Source: Spinacia oleracea
Taxonomy: Eukaryota > Streptophyta > Magnoliopsida > Caryophyllales > Amaranthaceae
Assembly: GCF_020520425.1 (NCBI RefSeq)
Contig: NC_079489.1
Coordinates: 15,338,001-15,402,000 of the forward strand
Reading direction: 5' to 3'
DNA length: 64,000 bases
Part shown: piece after piece, positions 46,801-58,622 of the stretch
Layout of the letters: each line of letters starts with the position of its first letter
Numbering within the stretch: position 1 is the stretch's first letter
Notes under the pieces: generated by a model
Seen by the model: the letters and a program-made list of their open reading frames with translations, nothing else
Database searches by the model: none
Told to the model about the DNA's origin: nothing
Position numbers and translations under genes: made by a program

Positions 46801-48310
46801 AATCACGTAGGGGCTGATTTTAAACTTAGAACAAGTTTCATAAGGTTAGTTTAAACTTGCTAAGTCACATTCAAAGGTATTTACTCACATCTAAGGCCTA
46901 TTTGGTCGTTATAGGTCATATTTTGCCTAAAACGACATTTTCTCGCCCAACTTTAAACTACGGAACCAAACTTGTCATTTCAAACCATTTACATGTTTTA
47001 TGTGGCATATTCAAGGTTTCTAAAACCGATTTTAAGCAATTTAAGCACATTTAAGTCATATTTGGTCGATATAGGTCATATATAGGCTAAATAAGGCATT
47101 TTCGGTCCCATTTTTCAACTAAATCACGTAGGGGTTGATTTTAAACTTAGAAAATGTTTCATAAGGTTAGTTTAAACTTGCCAAGTCACATTCAAATGTA
47201 TTTATTCACATCTAAGGCCTATTTGGTCGTTATAGGTCATATTTTGCCTAAAACGACATTTTCTCGCCCAACTTTAAACTAAGGAACCAAACTTGTCATT
47301 TCAAACCATTTACATGTTTTATGTGGCATATTCAAGGTTTCTAAAACCGATTCTAAGCAATTTAAGCACATTTAAGTCATATTTGGTCGATATAGGTCAT
47401 ATATAGGCTAGATAAGGCATTTTCTGTCCCATTTTTCAACTAAATCACGTAGGGGCTGATTTTAAACTTAGAACATGTTTCATAAGGTTAGTTTAAACTT
47501 GCTAAGTCACATTAAAACGTATTTACTCACATCTAAGGCCTATTTGGTCGTTATAGGTCATATTTTGCCTAAAACGACATTTTCTCGCCCAACTTTAAAC
47601 TAAGGAACCAAACTTGTCATTTCAAACCATTTACATGTTTTATGTTGCATATTCAAGGTTTCTAAAACCGATTCTAAGCAATTTAAGCACATTTAAGTCA
47701 TATTTGGTCGATATAGGTCATATATAGGCAAAATAAGGCGTTTTCGGTCCCATATTTCAACTAAATCACGTAGGGGCTGATTTTAAACTTAGAACATGTT
47801 TCATAAGGTTAGTTTAAACTTGCTAAGTCACATTCAAAGGTATTTACTCACATCTAAGGCCTATTTGGTCGTTATAGGTCATATTTTGCCTAAAATGTCA
47901 TTTTCTCGCCCAACTTTGAACTACGGAACCAAACTTGTCATTTCAAACCATTTACATGATTTATGTGGCATATTCAAGGTTTCTAAAACCGATTCTAAGC
48001 AATTTAAGCACATTTAAGTCATATTTGGTCGATATAGGTCATATATAGGCTAAATAAGGCGTTTTCGGTCCCATTTTTCAACTAAATCACGTAGGGGCTG
48101 ATTTTAAACTTAGAACATGTTTCATAAGGTTAGTTTAAACTTGCTAAGTCACATTCAAAGGTATTTACTCACATCTAAGGCCTATTTGGTCGTTATAGGT
48201 CATATTTTGCCTAAAATGTCATTTTCTCGCCCAACTTTGAACTACGGAACCAAACTTGTCATTTCAAACCATTTACATGTTTTATGTGGCATATTCAAGG
48301 TTTCTAAAAC
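43870..48310. repeat. Array of about 14 tandem 321-bp repeats
   Basis: The word CATGTTTCATAAGGTTAG or close variants recurs at about 43945, 44265, 44586, 44907, 45229, 45549, 45870, 46191, 46512, 46833, 47154, 47475, 47796 and 48117. That is a period of 321 bp with few indels. Identity between units is high. The repeated 73-residue ORFs within it are a by-product. It lies inside the CACTA element, immediately 5' of the minus-strand exon. Confidence 0.95.
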
Positions 48311-48804
48311 ACCTAACCATGCACAAATTTATTCATTACACTTACTTACTACTCAAATTTATTCTCTAAATTATTCGTTGTTTCTCATATGACATTCCTT
48401 GAAACTTTCTTGAAATTTTCATAACATTAACATACATCAAATTAAATATGGCATTCCTTGAAATTTTGGTATAAAATTAAATTTCATAAAATCTTACACA
48501 TACATCAAATTAAATATGTCATTCCTTGAAAATTTCATAAAATTTCCATAATTTCCATACATCTCCATAATTTTCCAACAAGTCATTCCATAAATTCATT
48601 GAAAAAAATAAACATTGATTATCTATCAAGTCATTCCATAATTATGGGTTACTAAATTAGAAGAGAAAAAAAGGTTACCTTCAAAGATCGAAGAGTTCAC
48701 AGAGTTCACATAGAAAATCTACATTTGATACAAACAACAAAGTTAGGGTTTGAAAAATTGAAGCATTTGAATAATATTATAAAAAATTAAGAAACTGAAA
48801 AAAC

Positions 48805-49070
48805 TCACAGGTTTGTGCGCCGGTGGGCGGAGATGTGCGCCGCCGGTGGGCGGAGATGTGCGCCGCCAGTGGGTTCGCGCCGGTGGAGTTGTATCAAATG
48901 TAGATGGTGCGCCGGTGGGCGGAGATGTTCGCGCCGGTGGAGTTGTATCAAATGTAGATGGTGCGCCGGTGGGCGGAGATGTTCGCGCCGGTGGAGTTGT
49001 ATCAAATGTAGATGGTGCGCCGGTGGGCGGAGGATGGTGCGCGGGCCGATGGTTCTCGCAGCTGGCTGGG
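48805..49070. repeat. GC-rich 54-bp minisatellite in CACTA
   Basis: TATCAAATGTAGATGGTGCG recurs at 48892, 48946 and 49000 (period 54 bp), with GCCGGTGGGCGGAGATG units before and between. Its position near the right end of the element would place it near the 5' part of the minus-strand gene. Confidence 0.85.
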
Positions 49071-49309
49071 GGGCTCGCAGCTGGGAGGGACGGTTGTGAG
49101 CGGCTGGGTGGCGGCGACGTTTAGGGTGGCTGTGTCGTGGGCTGGGTGGCGGCGACGTTTAGGGTGGCTGCGACGTGAGGTTGAGAGCCCAGCAAATTTG
49201 ATTTCAATTTTTTTTTGAATGGTCGCAGACCTTGAAGGAGAAAGAGAAGTTGGTCAGTAAAAGCTACGAAGTATATGATTAGTTACTTTTTTATTTATTT
49301 TTTTTTTTT

Positions 49310-49590
49310 TAGCGACCGCTTATTGGTCGGAGATATTAAATAAGCGGTTATTAAAATTTAAAATTTATTTTGATAATAGTCGGGTATTTACCGACTGCTA
49401 ATTAGTCATAATGGGGGTATAGCAGTCGCTAAATTTACGACCGTTTTGAAGGCGGTTGGTAAATTCTAAATTTACCAACCGCTCTTCTTTCGGTCGGTAA
49501 ATTTAGCGACTGCTTAAATTTCGGTCGATAAATTTAATTTTACTGACTGCTTTTTTGACGGTCGGTAAAAACGGTTGGTAATAACGCGCT
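49310..49590. repeat. CACTA right subterminal repeats
   Basis: Repeated GACCGCT, GGTCGGTAAATTTA and ACCGACTGC motifs occur in both orientations close to the right terminus. They differ from the palindromes at the left end. Confidence 0.7.
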
Positions 49591-49835
49591 TTCTTGTAGT
49601 GTAATATTCTATCAAAATTTGTGCCCAAATATTATTTTAACCAATTAAATTCATTGGACATTAAATATTTCTCATTTTCCCAATGTCAGATTTTTGATAA
49701 AAGTAAAAACATTATAAATAAATGTAATTTTTCTTGTTTAAATAAAAAAGTAGAGGAATCTCAATGCACATTAAATAGTCGTTAAAACGCGTGAAAAACA
49801 TCAAACGTAAAAAACAAAAAGAGACGGAGGGAGTA

Positions 49836-50690
49836 CTTTTCAATTTTTGTTTCCTTGAATCCTTATATGCATAACTCTCATGTTTCATAGAAAAGTGGAA
49901 GAGTGTTACCGGTTCTGAAAAACTACCCAGTAGAGATCATGTAGGTGAATTCCTAGGCTAAATCATCCGAAAGAAACCCTCGCTACCTTGAGTCTGGAAC
50001 ATGAACCATAATTACCTAGCAAGAGCAATGGACCTTTTTCCCTACTCTTGCCTGATATCTTCCCCTAATTCGTTTAGTTTTACCATGCACCTTTTCTCCT
50101 CTTTAAATTGTTTATACAGACTGGCTAACTGTTCTGATTAACGAGGGTAATCTACAATGATTAGGTGATTCAGTGATAATGCAAGCTAAATTATGTTGTA
50201 CAGGAGTACAGAGTACTACTGGTTGTTATGAGATGGTTGACATCATCTTGATTTAGATAGGAAATTGCAGTTTTTTCTTTTGCATTTTCTTTCCTCGTTA
50301 ACTGAATATGGTTCCCCGTTAACTAGGAGACTCCTGTAAGAGCTAAGGTTCCCAAATAGGTTACCTGTTATGAGAGAGACCCAATTGCAAGTTGTGCAGT
50401 AATGGCCTTAGGAACAGGCCTGACCCAACTTACAACCTGTTATGTTCCAAAAGGTTGAAAAAGTGTTCTTGTAGGAAGTACAACCTCGGCTAATTCCTCT
50501 TGATCCTCAAGGCCCAGTGCAACACGACAAAATTGTGATTAGAGTGCTAGCTTTGATTTGGTCCAATGTGGATACATCAATCTGTTTTCTCTCCTCAAAG
50601 TCTTTTCCATTTGGATTTTGTTCATTTCAGGATTTCGTTTTTCTTAAAAGTGCAGTTGTTCTTTCTTCAACTGTTCTTCTAAAGTTTTGC
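49836..50690 (+). other. GPX pseudogene intron remainder
   Basis: This is non-coding sequence between the nested transposons and the next GPX exon remnant. No other gene is recognised. Confidence 0.5.
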
Positions 50691-51304
50691 TTACAGTATC
50701 TAATGGTCTAACTAAGTTGTATATTAACATGACTATCATCTTCATGATAGGCTTTGAAGTTTTAGCCTTCCCATGTAACCAATTTGGATTGCTAGAACCA
50801 GGAACTAATGAAGAAATCAATGAAGCTGTCTGCTCGTCTTTTAAAGCAGAATTTCCTTTATTCCAGAAGGTAATACATCTCAAAGCATTTTTAAATGAAA
50901 CCCTACTGTGATTAATGTAATGCTAAATTGCAAACTGAAACAGGATCAACGTTATAAGTTTACCCTCTTTTCTTAAATTTTGAGCAATTACCACCAGATG
51001 GTTAATGTTTGTCCTGTTTTTCGTAACTTTTATTACTTTTTGAGTTTTTGTTTAACTAATGTTTGGAATCAGCTAGTCATATATCTTTTAATAGAATAAT
51101 ATGTTCAGAAAATATATATTTGCGTAGGACGTTTGCAGATGAATGATGATACCGCACGTAGAATAAACTGTCACTTCCCATCTTTCCCTATTTTCGGTTA
51201 ATTTTCACGCACAAATTCTTATTTAAAGGTGGTGTACAATAAATATTGTGCATCAGAGTAAAAGTTAATAAAAATGCTTAAAAGTTAACTCGATATATCT
51301 ATTT

Positions 51305-52176
51305 GGGAAATTCCCATTAGTACACTTGTACTATTGGCTTCTGCCAACGATACACTCAATATAAATTGACTTGCCAATACTACACTTATAATGTTATTAC
51401 GATAAACTTTTCCATAAGGTAGTTTATATATATGCGGTTAACCATTGGTTAAAAATAATATAAAAAAACAAACAAAGAATAACAGTTTGATTTGAACGCA
51501 AAACCCTAAAAACAGTGTCTCCCTCTTTTTTATGTCATCTAAAAACCTAAACAAAACTTTGAAAAGCCCTTATCAAACGCCAATTTTTTGGGTTTCTTGA
51601 GGTAGAAAACTGAAATTTCTTGACACTCTTCTTGCAACGAGCACTCGAGTAGTGCGTTCGAATGAAATTGAACTCAAATTTTCTGGCTTTGTCAAAACAT
51701 TCCAACTTCTCCAATAATTCCACTTCTCTTATTGCACCCAGCCACCAGAACTTATTAACAATGAAATTAACTTTCTTTCATGTATTTGGGGATTTATAAC
51801 ATATAAAATATAGTTATCCGGATTCAACATATAACTGACTTTTTTAAAGTGAGTCTTCCAGCTTGAGATAACAAATTGGAGTTCCAAACATTTAATTTCT
51901 CTGTCGATTGGTTTTAGAAATGTGTTCTTATAGGGCTCACAGTCGCACAGGTTAATCCCATTCTTTAAAGAAGAATAGGAGCAAAAAATAGAATCGATAA
52001 AACTTTTTTAATTTTTTTTAATTTTTAACCCAGTTAACCACAGTTAAATATTTAATGGAATATAAGTCATGGAAATAGGAAAGTCAATACCTTAAGTGTA
52101 CCATTGGCAATATAATTTCAAATAAGTGTATCATTGGCAAAAGCCAATAGTACAAGTGTACTAATGGGAATTTCCC
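51305..52176. mobile_element. MULE-type MITE, 872 bp
   Basis: The termini GGGAAATTCCCATTAGTAC and, from the right, the same GGGAAATTCCCATTAGTAC continue as inverted repeats through CACTTGTACTATTGGCTT. A perfect 9-bp target duplication TATCTATTT flanks them (51296-51304 and 52177-52185). There is no transposase. Confidence 0.9.
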
Positions 52177-52369
52177 TATCTATTTTAAGTGATAATTTTT
52201 TTTTTTAATAATTATTCCTTCAAATTACAATGTATAAATATAACTATTTTAACCCTTTAAAATGTTTATACAGAATATTCTAAAGTACTTTGGAAGCATA
52301 CAGAATATTCTATAGTAGAAAAATTGTTAAATACCTCAGCTCAAATGCAAATAGCTCATTGGAAGTGAG

Positions 52370-52480
52370 GGGCAATTATAAGGGAAATCCTCACCCCCAA
52401 AGAGCCCCTAGTGGGGTTCGATCCCATAACTTTGAGGTTATGAGGCCAAACCTTTACCATTAGGCCAAGCCTTACTTGGT
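52370..52480 (-). mobile_element. tRNA-derived SINE-like sequence
   Basis: On the minus strand GGCTTGGCCTAATGGTAAAG (box A type) is followed about 35 bp later by GGGATCGAACCCC (box B type). This is the internal pol III promoter layout of plant SINEs. It does not fold as a complete tRNA and its ends are approximate. Confidence 0.6.
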
Positions 52481-53147
52481 AATTTTACCCTTATATGTGA
52501 GGAGAAAATATAATAGGAAATACCAATGGGCATAAAAACATCCTTGGGTGTACGATGCACCGGATACACCTAATAATTTTCATTCCCATGCAACTTCTCA
52601 TTTCCTTTGCGTTCTAATCTAGAGCTAAAGTCTCCGAATAACCAGAACTCCTTTGTGGGCGCGGTTGACAACTTCCTCTAGCTCTAAGGATGATCATGCT
52701 CATCCTTTTGCCTCCATTGGATTGGCCTTGAACCATTCTCTACACTCCCAACCCAACAACCTTTACCATTATTGCCCTACTAGAGTTGTCAAACGTGCCA
52801 TGTCATATTATTTACGTGGTCTCGTGTCCATTTCTCCGTAAATAACAAATTTATCAAAACAGGTTGGGTTGAAGTTCGTTTCAATCCGTGTCGTATGTAT
52901 TGCATTAACTTTGTAGTTTTTCAATTTCCCCCCAGCAATTCTATGTTCGGAAGGTTTTTCAATGGTTATCACAAAATGGTAGCCATTATAGTTACAATCG
53001 ATCTCAAGTTTCTCAATCCTTCAATTACAAGGAGCAATCTTATCCGTTTATTTATTTGACGAAATAATTTTTTTGATTTAATTATTACCAGGAGAAAAAA
53101 AAATTAAAAAAACCTTTTTATCAAATATTCAAACCCATATACTCCGT

Positions 53148-53356
53148 TGCTATTCGTCATCTTTGAAGTCTATTCACCAAGTTTACTTGGAACCGGGGCT
53201 GGGGTAGTATGAGGTTGGAGCGTAATTTCATTGTACGTTTTGTTCTACAAGAAGTATTTTACTAGCTCGGAGTCATTGTAATTCACCCATTCGAAATGAT
53301 GGTGTCAGGTAGTCCGCCTGGGTTTTCTTTCCTTATCAAAAAAAAAAAAAAAAAAC
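53148..53356 (+). mobile_element. Short poly(A) retroposon (SINE or LINE 3' end)
   Basis: The 209-bp insertion ends in about 18 A residues. It is flanked by CATATACTCCGT (53136-53147) and CATATACTCTGT (53357-53368), a 12-bp target duplication with one mismatch. It contains GGTTTTCTTTCCTTATC before the tail. I could not confirm pol III boxes, so a truncated LINE 3' end is equally possible. Confidence 0.65.
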
Positions 53357-53368
53357 ATATACTCTGTA

Positions 53369-54664
53369 AAACAAACAATCAAAGTAAAACTGATAATTTG
53401 AAGACTAGAATAATTAAATAAAGAGTATCAAAATTCAGATATTATCATCTTTCTTCTACCCAAATCATCATAATATGTGCTTCAATTCACCCAAAAAATT
53501 TAAAAAATTATCATAACTGTTTTGTGATAATATACAAATTGATGATTATACGATATTATCTTGTTAGGCGATAATGTTGATAAAGTTAAAAAAGTTGAGA
53601 ATTGATCACTATTGTGCACAAATGCACAATCATGAAGCTTGCAAAGTTTTTCCATGGAAATGGTCCTGTACTCTTGCCAGGGATTTCTTTTCAAAAAAAA
53701 ATATTTTGTATTAATTCTATACTTATTTACTTAAATAAATGGTTTTGATTTTGTACTAAATATGGACGGCCATGATCAAAAGATTTCAATGGCTACCGAT
53801 TTAGGGTAGCCATTGTAAAATTGTCCTCTATGTTCGTGCTGTTTATGTCGTATTGTCGTGCCATATAATTGTTACAACAAGTATTTTGGGAATAAAAAAT
53901 TAGGTGAACTAACGTGAGGAGAAGAAAGCCTTGACTTGTTTAAATGACAACCACAGACATACCGAGTACTCAATTTGCTTCCCCCATAGTCCATAGATCT
54001 TCATTGCTCCATCAGGACCATCAGGTCTGTCACGTGTAATAGAAACAGCACCGCGCATTGCTCGTACCAACCTATGCAAGTAGCTACAAAATCTATATCA
54101 AAAGTGACTTATGTTCAAAAAGACATAAATCACTCCTATTCAATACTCCATCCGCCCTTTAATATTCGCTCCGCTTTGACTGAAGTTAAAGTAAACGTAA
54201 AATGCTAAGTTACCCTTATATATGTAAAAGTTATTTATTTTTTAGTAATAAAACTTTTTATTTTAATAAAAAAATAAATTCAAAATCACTAATAATGTAT
54301 AAAATTAATCATTAACCTTTAAAAATATTTATCTATCAACATTTTTCTTAATAATATAAATTATAAAAGTTAGAGAAAATTGGGTAAAAGTTAGAGAAAA
54401 GTGGAAAAAAGTTATGTTGTACAACTTATGTATGCAAGACCCTTTGTTCATTAATTTGGTATTGGTAGCATTGATAAGAGTTTTGTGTTATTGGTAGTAA
54501 AAAAAAAAAGTCGTATTGCGTGACTGTGTCCAATTTGTCACTTCAGCTTTAAAACACCTCTGCCAGTAGCACGTCTCTTAGCTCAAAATGAATGGATCAT
54601 AAATATGCCACTGAATTGTATAGAGACAGAACATAGAAAAATAAAAACAAGTTAGAGAGAGAAA
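53369..54664. other. Region upstream of second MATE gene
   Basis: No gene is seen. A Stowaway-like left end (CTCCATCCGCCCTTTAATAT near 54150) has no clear partner. A CACGTG box is present near 54032. The leader AGTTAGAGAGAGAAA precedes the ATG and resembles that of the first MATE gene. Confidence 0.4.
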
Positions 54665-57600
54665 ATGGAAGCACCATTGCTAAAGGCCCGGAAAGGCGGC
54701 AGTATTGAGAGGTTGGTGGCGGAGAACGGAGACTACGCGGAGGTGAAAACCGTAAGCGAGGCAGTATCGGTGTTTAAGGAAGAGTCAGGAATGCTATGGA
54801 AGATAGCAGGTCCATTAGTGTTTAACATACTTTGTCAGTACGGCACCGGTTCTCTTACCAACATTTTTGTAGGACATCTTGGGGAGCTTGAGCTTTCTGC
54901 TGTTTCTATTTCATTGTCTGTTATTAACACCTTTGCCTTCGGATTCCTGGTATTTTTTCTCTCTCCTTTGACTTTTTTGTTTCTAATTTAACTCAAGTAT
55001 ATAACTTACTTCCTCTCTTTCGTAATACTTGCAAAACTTTGACGATCAATGCTCTAGTTAGTTAAAGTAGGTAGTATTAGTAAACAGTACTAAGTATACC
55101 TAGAGGCCTAGAAGACATGTTATTAGTTATATCCCAATGTATTATGGACACTTTTGAAATGGAGAGAGTACATTTTAAGAGGGTATTACAGAGGGGGATT
55201 CACCCGATACTTATCTTACATAGACTCTTAATCTTAACCATTAGGTCAAGATCTAATTATGGGCACTCAATCGCTCATAAGAACATGAAATTATCATCAC
55301 AGAGATCCTTCAATGAGCCTGTTATTAGCGCGATGGTAAATTATTTGGTGCACCAAATTGTTACAGTAGTTCATTGTTCCTTGATTTGCAGCTCAGGTAG
55401 TAAAATGTATTTATGGAGACTTAAATTTGGTAAAAAAAAACTGTCTAGTCAAAGGGCATTACAGAGTGGGTGGTGGGATTCGAACATGTGACCTATTGTA
55501 CACTAGGCCTAGACCTAATTTGTTGTTGTTCAACATTGTAGCTTGGTATGGGGAGTGCGCTTGAAACATTATGTGGACAAGCTTTCGGTGCAGGACAAAT
55601 TCATATGCTTGGAATTTACCTGCAACGTTCTTGGATTATCCTATTGCTCGCCAGTCTTGGACTCATGCCGATTTACATCTTCTCTGCACCATTGTTAAAG
55701 CTTCTTGGACAGGACCATGATGTAGCCGACCTTGCCGCACAGTTCACCATCCTTACTATACCTTCAGTATTCGCGTTGGCTATCATATTTCCTACTCAGA
55801 AGTTCCTACAAGCCCAAAGTAAGGTTGATGTAATGGCTTGGATTGGTTTCATTGTTCTAGTCGAACACACTGTGCTTCTATGGCTTTTCATTTCTGTATT
55901 TGGATGGGGCATCCAAGGAGCTGCAGCAGCTAACAACATCGCAAGATGGGTAACTGCAATTTCCCAAGTTGTGTATGTATTTGGTTGGTGTAAGGATGCT
56001 TGGAGAGGTTTGTCATGGGCTGCTTTCAAGGACATATGGGCCTTTGTTAGGCTTTCAATTGCTTCGGCTGTAATGCTTTGCCTTGAAATCTGGTACATGA
56101 TGAGCATAATGCTTCTTGCTGGTCATCTTCCAAATGCTGTCATTACTATTGGCTCCCTTTCTATCTGGTCAGTTTCCTAGCCTCTCCGAGTTATGACGAT
56201 TTCTATTTGCATGCATTTCCTTGTTGAGAAGATTAATACTTGTGGCATATATATTAGACCTTCTTATTGATAAATGTTGCTGTTGTTTATCTGTTTCTGT
56301 TTCAGCATGAATGTAAATGGACTACAAGCTATGGTATTCATCGGAATAAATGCTGCTGTAAGGTAAAGGGTTACTCATCGATATTCTTCAGTTCTCTTGT
56401 TTTAGGAGTTGAGAATTTCTGTGTTGATCATATGCTTATAGAGCTATAAAGTAGCTTTGGCAAATTTATCTATCAATTCTGAAGGGGTTTTTGTTACAAT
56501 TAGTGTTCGTGTCTCAAATGAGCTCGGATTCCAGCATCCAAGGGCGACCAGATATAGTGTGTACGTTGCAGTCTTCCAGTCTCTCATCATCGGGCTTTTG
56601 TGCATGGCCCTTATCCTCGTTTCTAGAGACTATTTTGCCGTTATTTTCACTGACAGCGAGGAATTGCAGCAAGCAGTTTCTAAATTAGCCTGGCTTCTTG
56701 GTGTGACAATGGTTCTTAACAGTGTTCAGCCTGTCATTTCAGGTATTTCTGCAATTCCTGCTATGTTAATTGTGACATTTTCTTTCTGTCAGCGTGCAAC
56801 TGATCGACAGGCTGTTGAACACCCTGTACTTGAGTACTTCATGATTCAATAATTAGTTTCTTTATGATATTTGTAGGAGTTGCCATTGGAGGAGGATGGC
56901 AAGCGACTGTGGCAAATATAAATTTGGTGTGCTATTATGCTTTTGGGCTACCTTTTGGATACATTCTTGGCTATGTTGCAGAATTTGGAGTAATGGTACT
57001 GAATATAAATTTCCTTTCCATTTTTACTTAAGGTTATATTTCTTCAGTAGTGATCCCGTTTTCTGAATATGGATCCATCAATGACAGGGATTATGGAGCG
57101 GTATGATAGCTGGAACCCTCTTGCAGACACTCATTCTACTCTTCATCCTTTACAGAACTAATTGGAATAAAGAGGTGAGAATCTTAGAGCTTTCAGTTAC
57201 TTTATCCTTGTTTTTCTGATAGTTTGCTTTGCCATAATTCTGAGATATGTGCTTGTAATACTTCTCCATTTTGCGGGAAACTGTTATTAAGCCCCCCTGT
57301 TCTAACTCAAAGTTAACAGATAATAGAAGAGCAATTACCAGTGCAACCATTGGACCAAATATTTGTGTCTTTGTTGTTCAAACTTCGAGTGTAGAATATT
57401 GATACTCCGGGAGTCTGAGATAACCTGGACACTCTACGCTTCATTATAGTCTGTAAACATGCACATGTATCACAACTGGCTGAACCAGCTGCAATAACTT
57501 TTGGCTGTCTGACAAAGCATAAGTCTAAAACTAAACTTGGCCATTAGTTTGAAAGTCTTGCATGTTTTAACAACAATATATGCACTACTGGCAAACTTAT

Positions 57601-57878
57601 TGTCCTGTGAGGAAAATAAATGCCGAGTTGCCTGGGTATATGTGAGATGAATTGAAGAGTTCAAATATAATGTTTCTTGAGTATGCTGTAATAGACATCA
57701 TAAAAGGTTCAATGCTGTTTGCTTCTGAACAAAACTCCATCTTAATTATGCAAATACTTTTGTAATAGAAAAGAGTCATGACTGCTGTTATTATATACAG
57801 GTGGAGGAAACAAGCAGCCGAATGCAGAAATGGGGTGGGCAGGACATCAATGCAGATAACAAGGGTGATAACATATGA
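54665..57878 (+). CDS. MATE efflux transporter, DETOXIFICATION 35-like (second copy)
   Basis: This is a tandem paralogue of the gene at 34051. The exons are 54665-54949, 55542-56167, 56306-56362, 56504-56742, 56877-56995, 57088-57174 and 57801-57878. Exons 2-7 have exactly the same lengths as in the first copy, giving 496 residues with all splice sites GT-AG. The conserved first-helix text AGPLVFNILCQYGTGSLTNI keeps the family's Gln, unlike the first copy. Other motifs are LGMGSALETLCGQAFGAGQ, FLQAQSKVDVMAWIGF, VRVSNELGFQHPRA, SGVAIGGGWQA and RMQKWGGQDIN at the C terminus. It is likely a vacuolar or plasma-membrane proton-coupled exporter, possibly of flavonoids; the substrate is inferred only from DTX35 likeness. 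Intron 1 is 592 bp and holds two SINE-like pieces. Confidence 0.92.
55170..55510 (-). repeat. Two SINE-like fragments in MATE intron 1
   Basis: On the minus strand GACCTAATGGTTAAGATTAAG (55265 down) with GGGTGAATCCC, and GGCCTAGTGTACAATAGG with GTTCGAATCCC (about 55440-55510), resemble tRNA-derived SINE promoters. Each begins next to a GGGTATTACAGAG or GGGCATTACAGAG motif. Confidence 0.45.
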
Positions 57879-58332
57879 ATGACTTACTGCAACTGACATT
57901 GAATTTCTGTTCTTGCATCACTTGAGCTTCAGTTAGTAGCAGATAATTTGGATGTTCTGACTGGAACTTATGCTGTCCACGACAAAGAGGTGAGCTAACC
58001 ACTGTGACAGGGAAAACTATAGTTTCATGATCAAGTCTCCATTTTTTGAGCATCTTTTCACCTTTCAAACTTCAAAGTTTACTGAATTGTTGGAGGGCCG
58101 GTGCTGCCACAGACGTTGCTTCTCTAGAAACCCCAGCGAAGATCATCGCCTTTCCTCTTTTTGCTATAATTTTATGATAATGTTGAATCACCAAGTCTCC
58201 ATTGTTTGAGCATCTTCTCACCTTTTCATGTTTACTGAACTTCTGGAGGGCCGGTGCTGCAAAATGATCACCTTTCCTCTTTTGAATGTAATTTTGTTAC
58301 TGATTATCTGCAATCAAAAGGTCTTGCGCGCA

Positions 58333-58622
58333 CAAGGTGTACAATAAATTTATTGTACACCAAGATAACTTTTACCCATTTTTTTAGAACTTTAACCTAG
58401 TTTTGATTAACTTTTATATTAGTTAAAAAATAGTTATAGAAAACATATTAAAGGTTTAAATGATTAATTTTATACATTATTAGTGATTTTGAAAAAATAA
58501 GTTTTACTGAAATGAAAAAACTTATCACTAAAAAATTAATAACTTTTAGCTATATAAGCTTAACTTTTAAGCATTTTGTGTTAACTTTTACTTAGGTGTA
58601 CAATATTTATTGTACACTCTTT
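58333..58622. mobile_element. Small MITE with GTGTACAATAAAT termini
   Basis: Inverted ends carry GTGTACAATAAATTTATTG on the left and GTGTACAATAAATATTG from the right. The ends themselves are palindromic. AT-rich interior. It lies 3' of the second MATE gene. Related fragments occur near 28258 and 51235. Confidence 0.65.

Larger units (their letters stand above)
42446..49601 (-). mobile_element. CACTA (En/Spm) transposon, 7.2 kb
   Basis: The termini are CACTACAAGAAATTGATTA and, from the right, CACTACAAGAAAGCGCG. The 3-bp target duplication TAA flanks them (42443-42445 and 49602-49604). Subterminal regions are dense in GCGGTCACTAA and ACCGACTGC-type motifs. A transposon protein exon lies on the minus strand at 43260-43797. 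No TNPD-type transposase is visible, so the element is probably non-autonomous. It sits inside a Stowaway MITE. Confidence 0.95.
42354..49833. mobile_element. Stowaway-like MITE split by CACTA element
   Basis: The left end TCCTCCGTCTTTTTTTGTTT and, from the right, CTCCCTCCGTCTCTTTTTG have TA at 42352-42353 and 49834-49835. The flanks on either side of the CACTA element (42354-42445 and 49605-49833) together resemble the intact family member at 30577-30930. Confidence 0.88.
41365..50869 (+). pseudogene. Glutathione peroxidase pseudogene, second duplicate
   Basis: The 5' segment at 41365-41430 (MKVISVRLMANS, then donor GTAAGT) matches the first unit. Exon 42232-42315 encodes DVSLSTYKGKVLLIVNVASQ, ending at the codon of the peroxidatic Cys. 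An upstream insertion puts a TAA in frame after GNW. A degraded exon (about 50694-50750) keeps GLTKLY. Exon 50751-50869 (119 bp, the family's usual size) reads [20 protein letters not shown]. The catalytic Gln of FGGQEPG is replaced here, with LL in place of GQ. Later exons are absent. A 7.5-kb nested transposon block lies in the intron after 42315. The second MATE gene follows downstream. Confidence 0.85.

Noticed and set aside
43870..48310. CRISPR-like appearance of a regular repeat array
   Set aside because: The repeats are 321 bp, contiguous and without unique spacers, and they lie in a plant transposon. This is an ordinary tandem array.
44265..48392. Repeated 73-residue ORFs (MFHKVSLNLL...)
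   Set aside because: They recur once per 321-bp unit in one frame and show no domain. They are a by-product of the tandem repeat.
52370..52480. tRNA gene
   Set aside because: Box A- and B-like motifs are present, but no cloverleaf or acceptor stem closes around them. A SINE is more likely.
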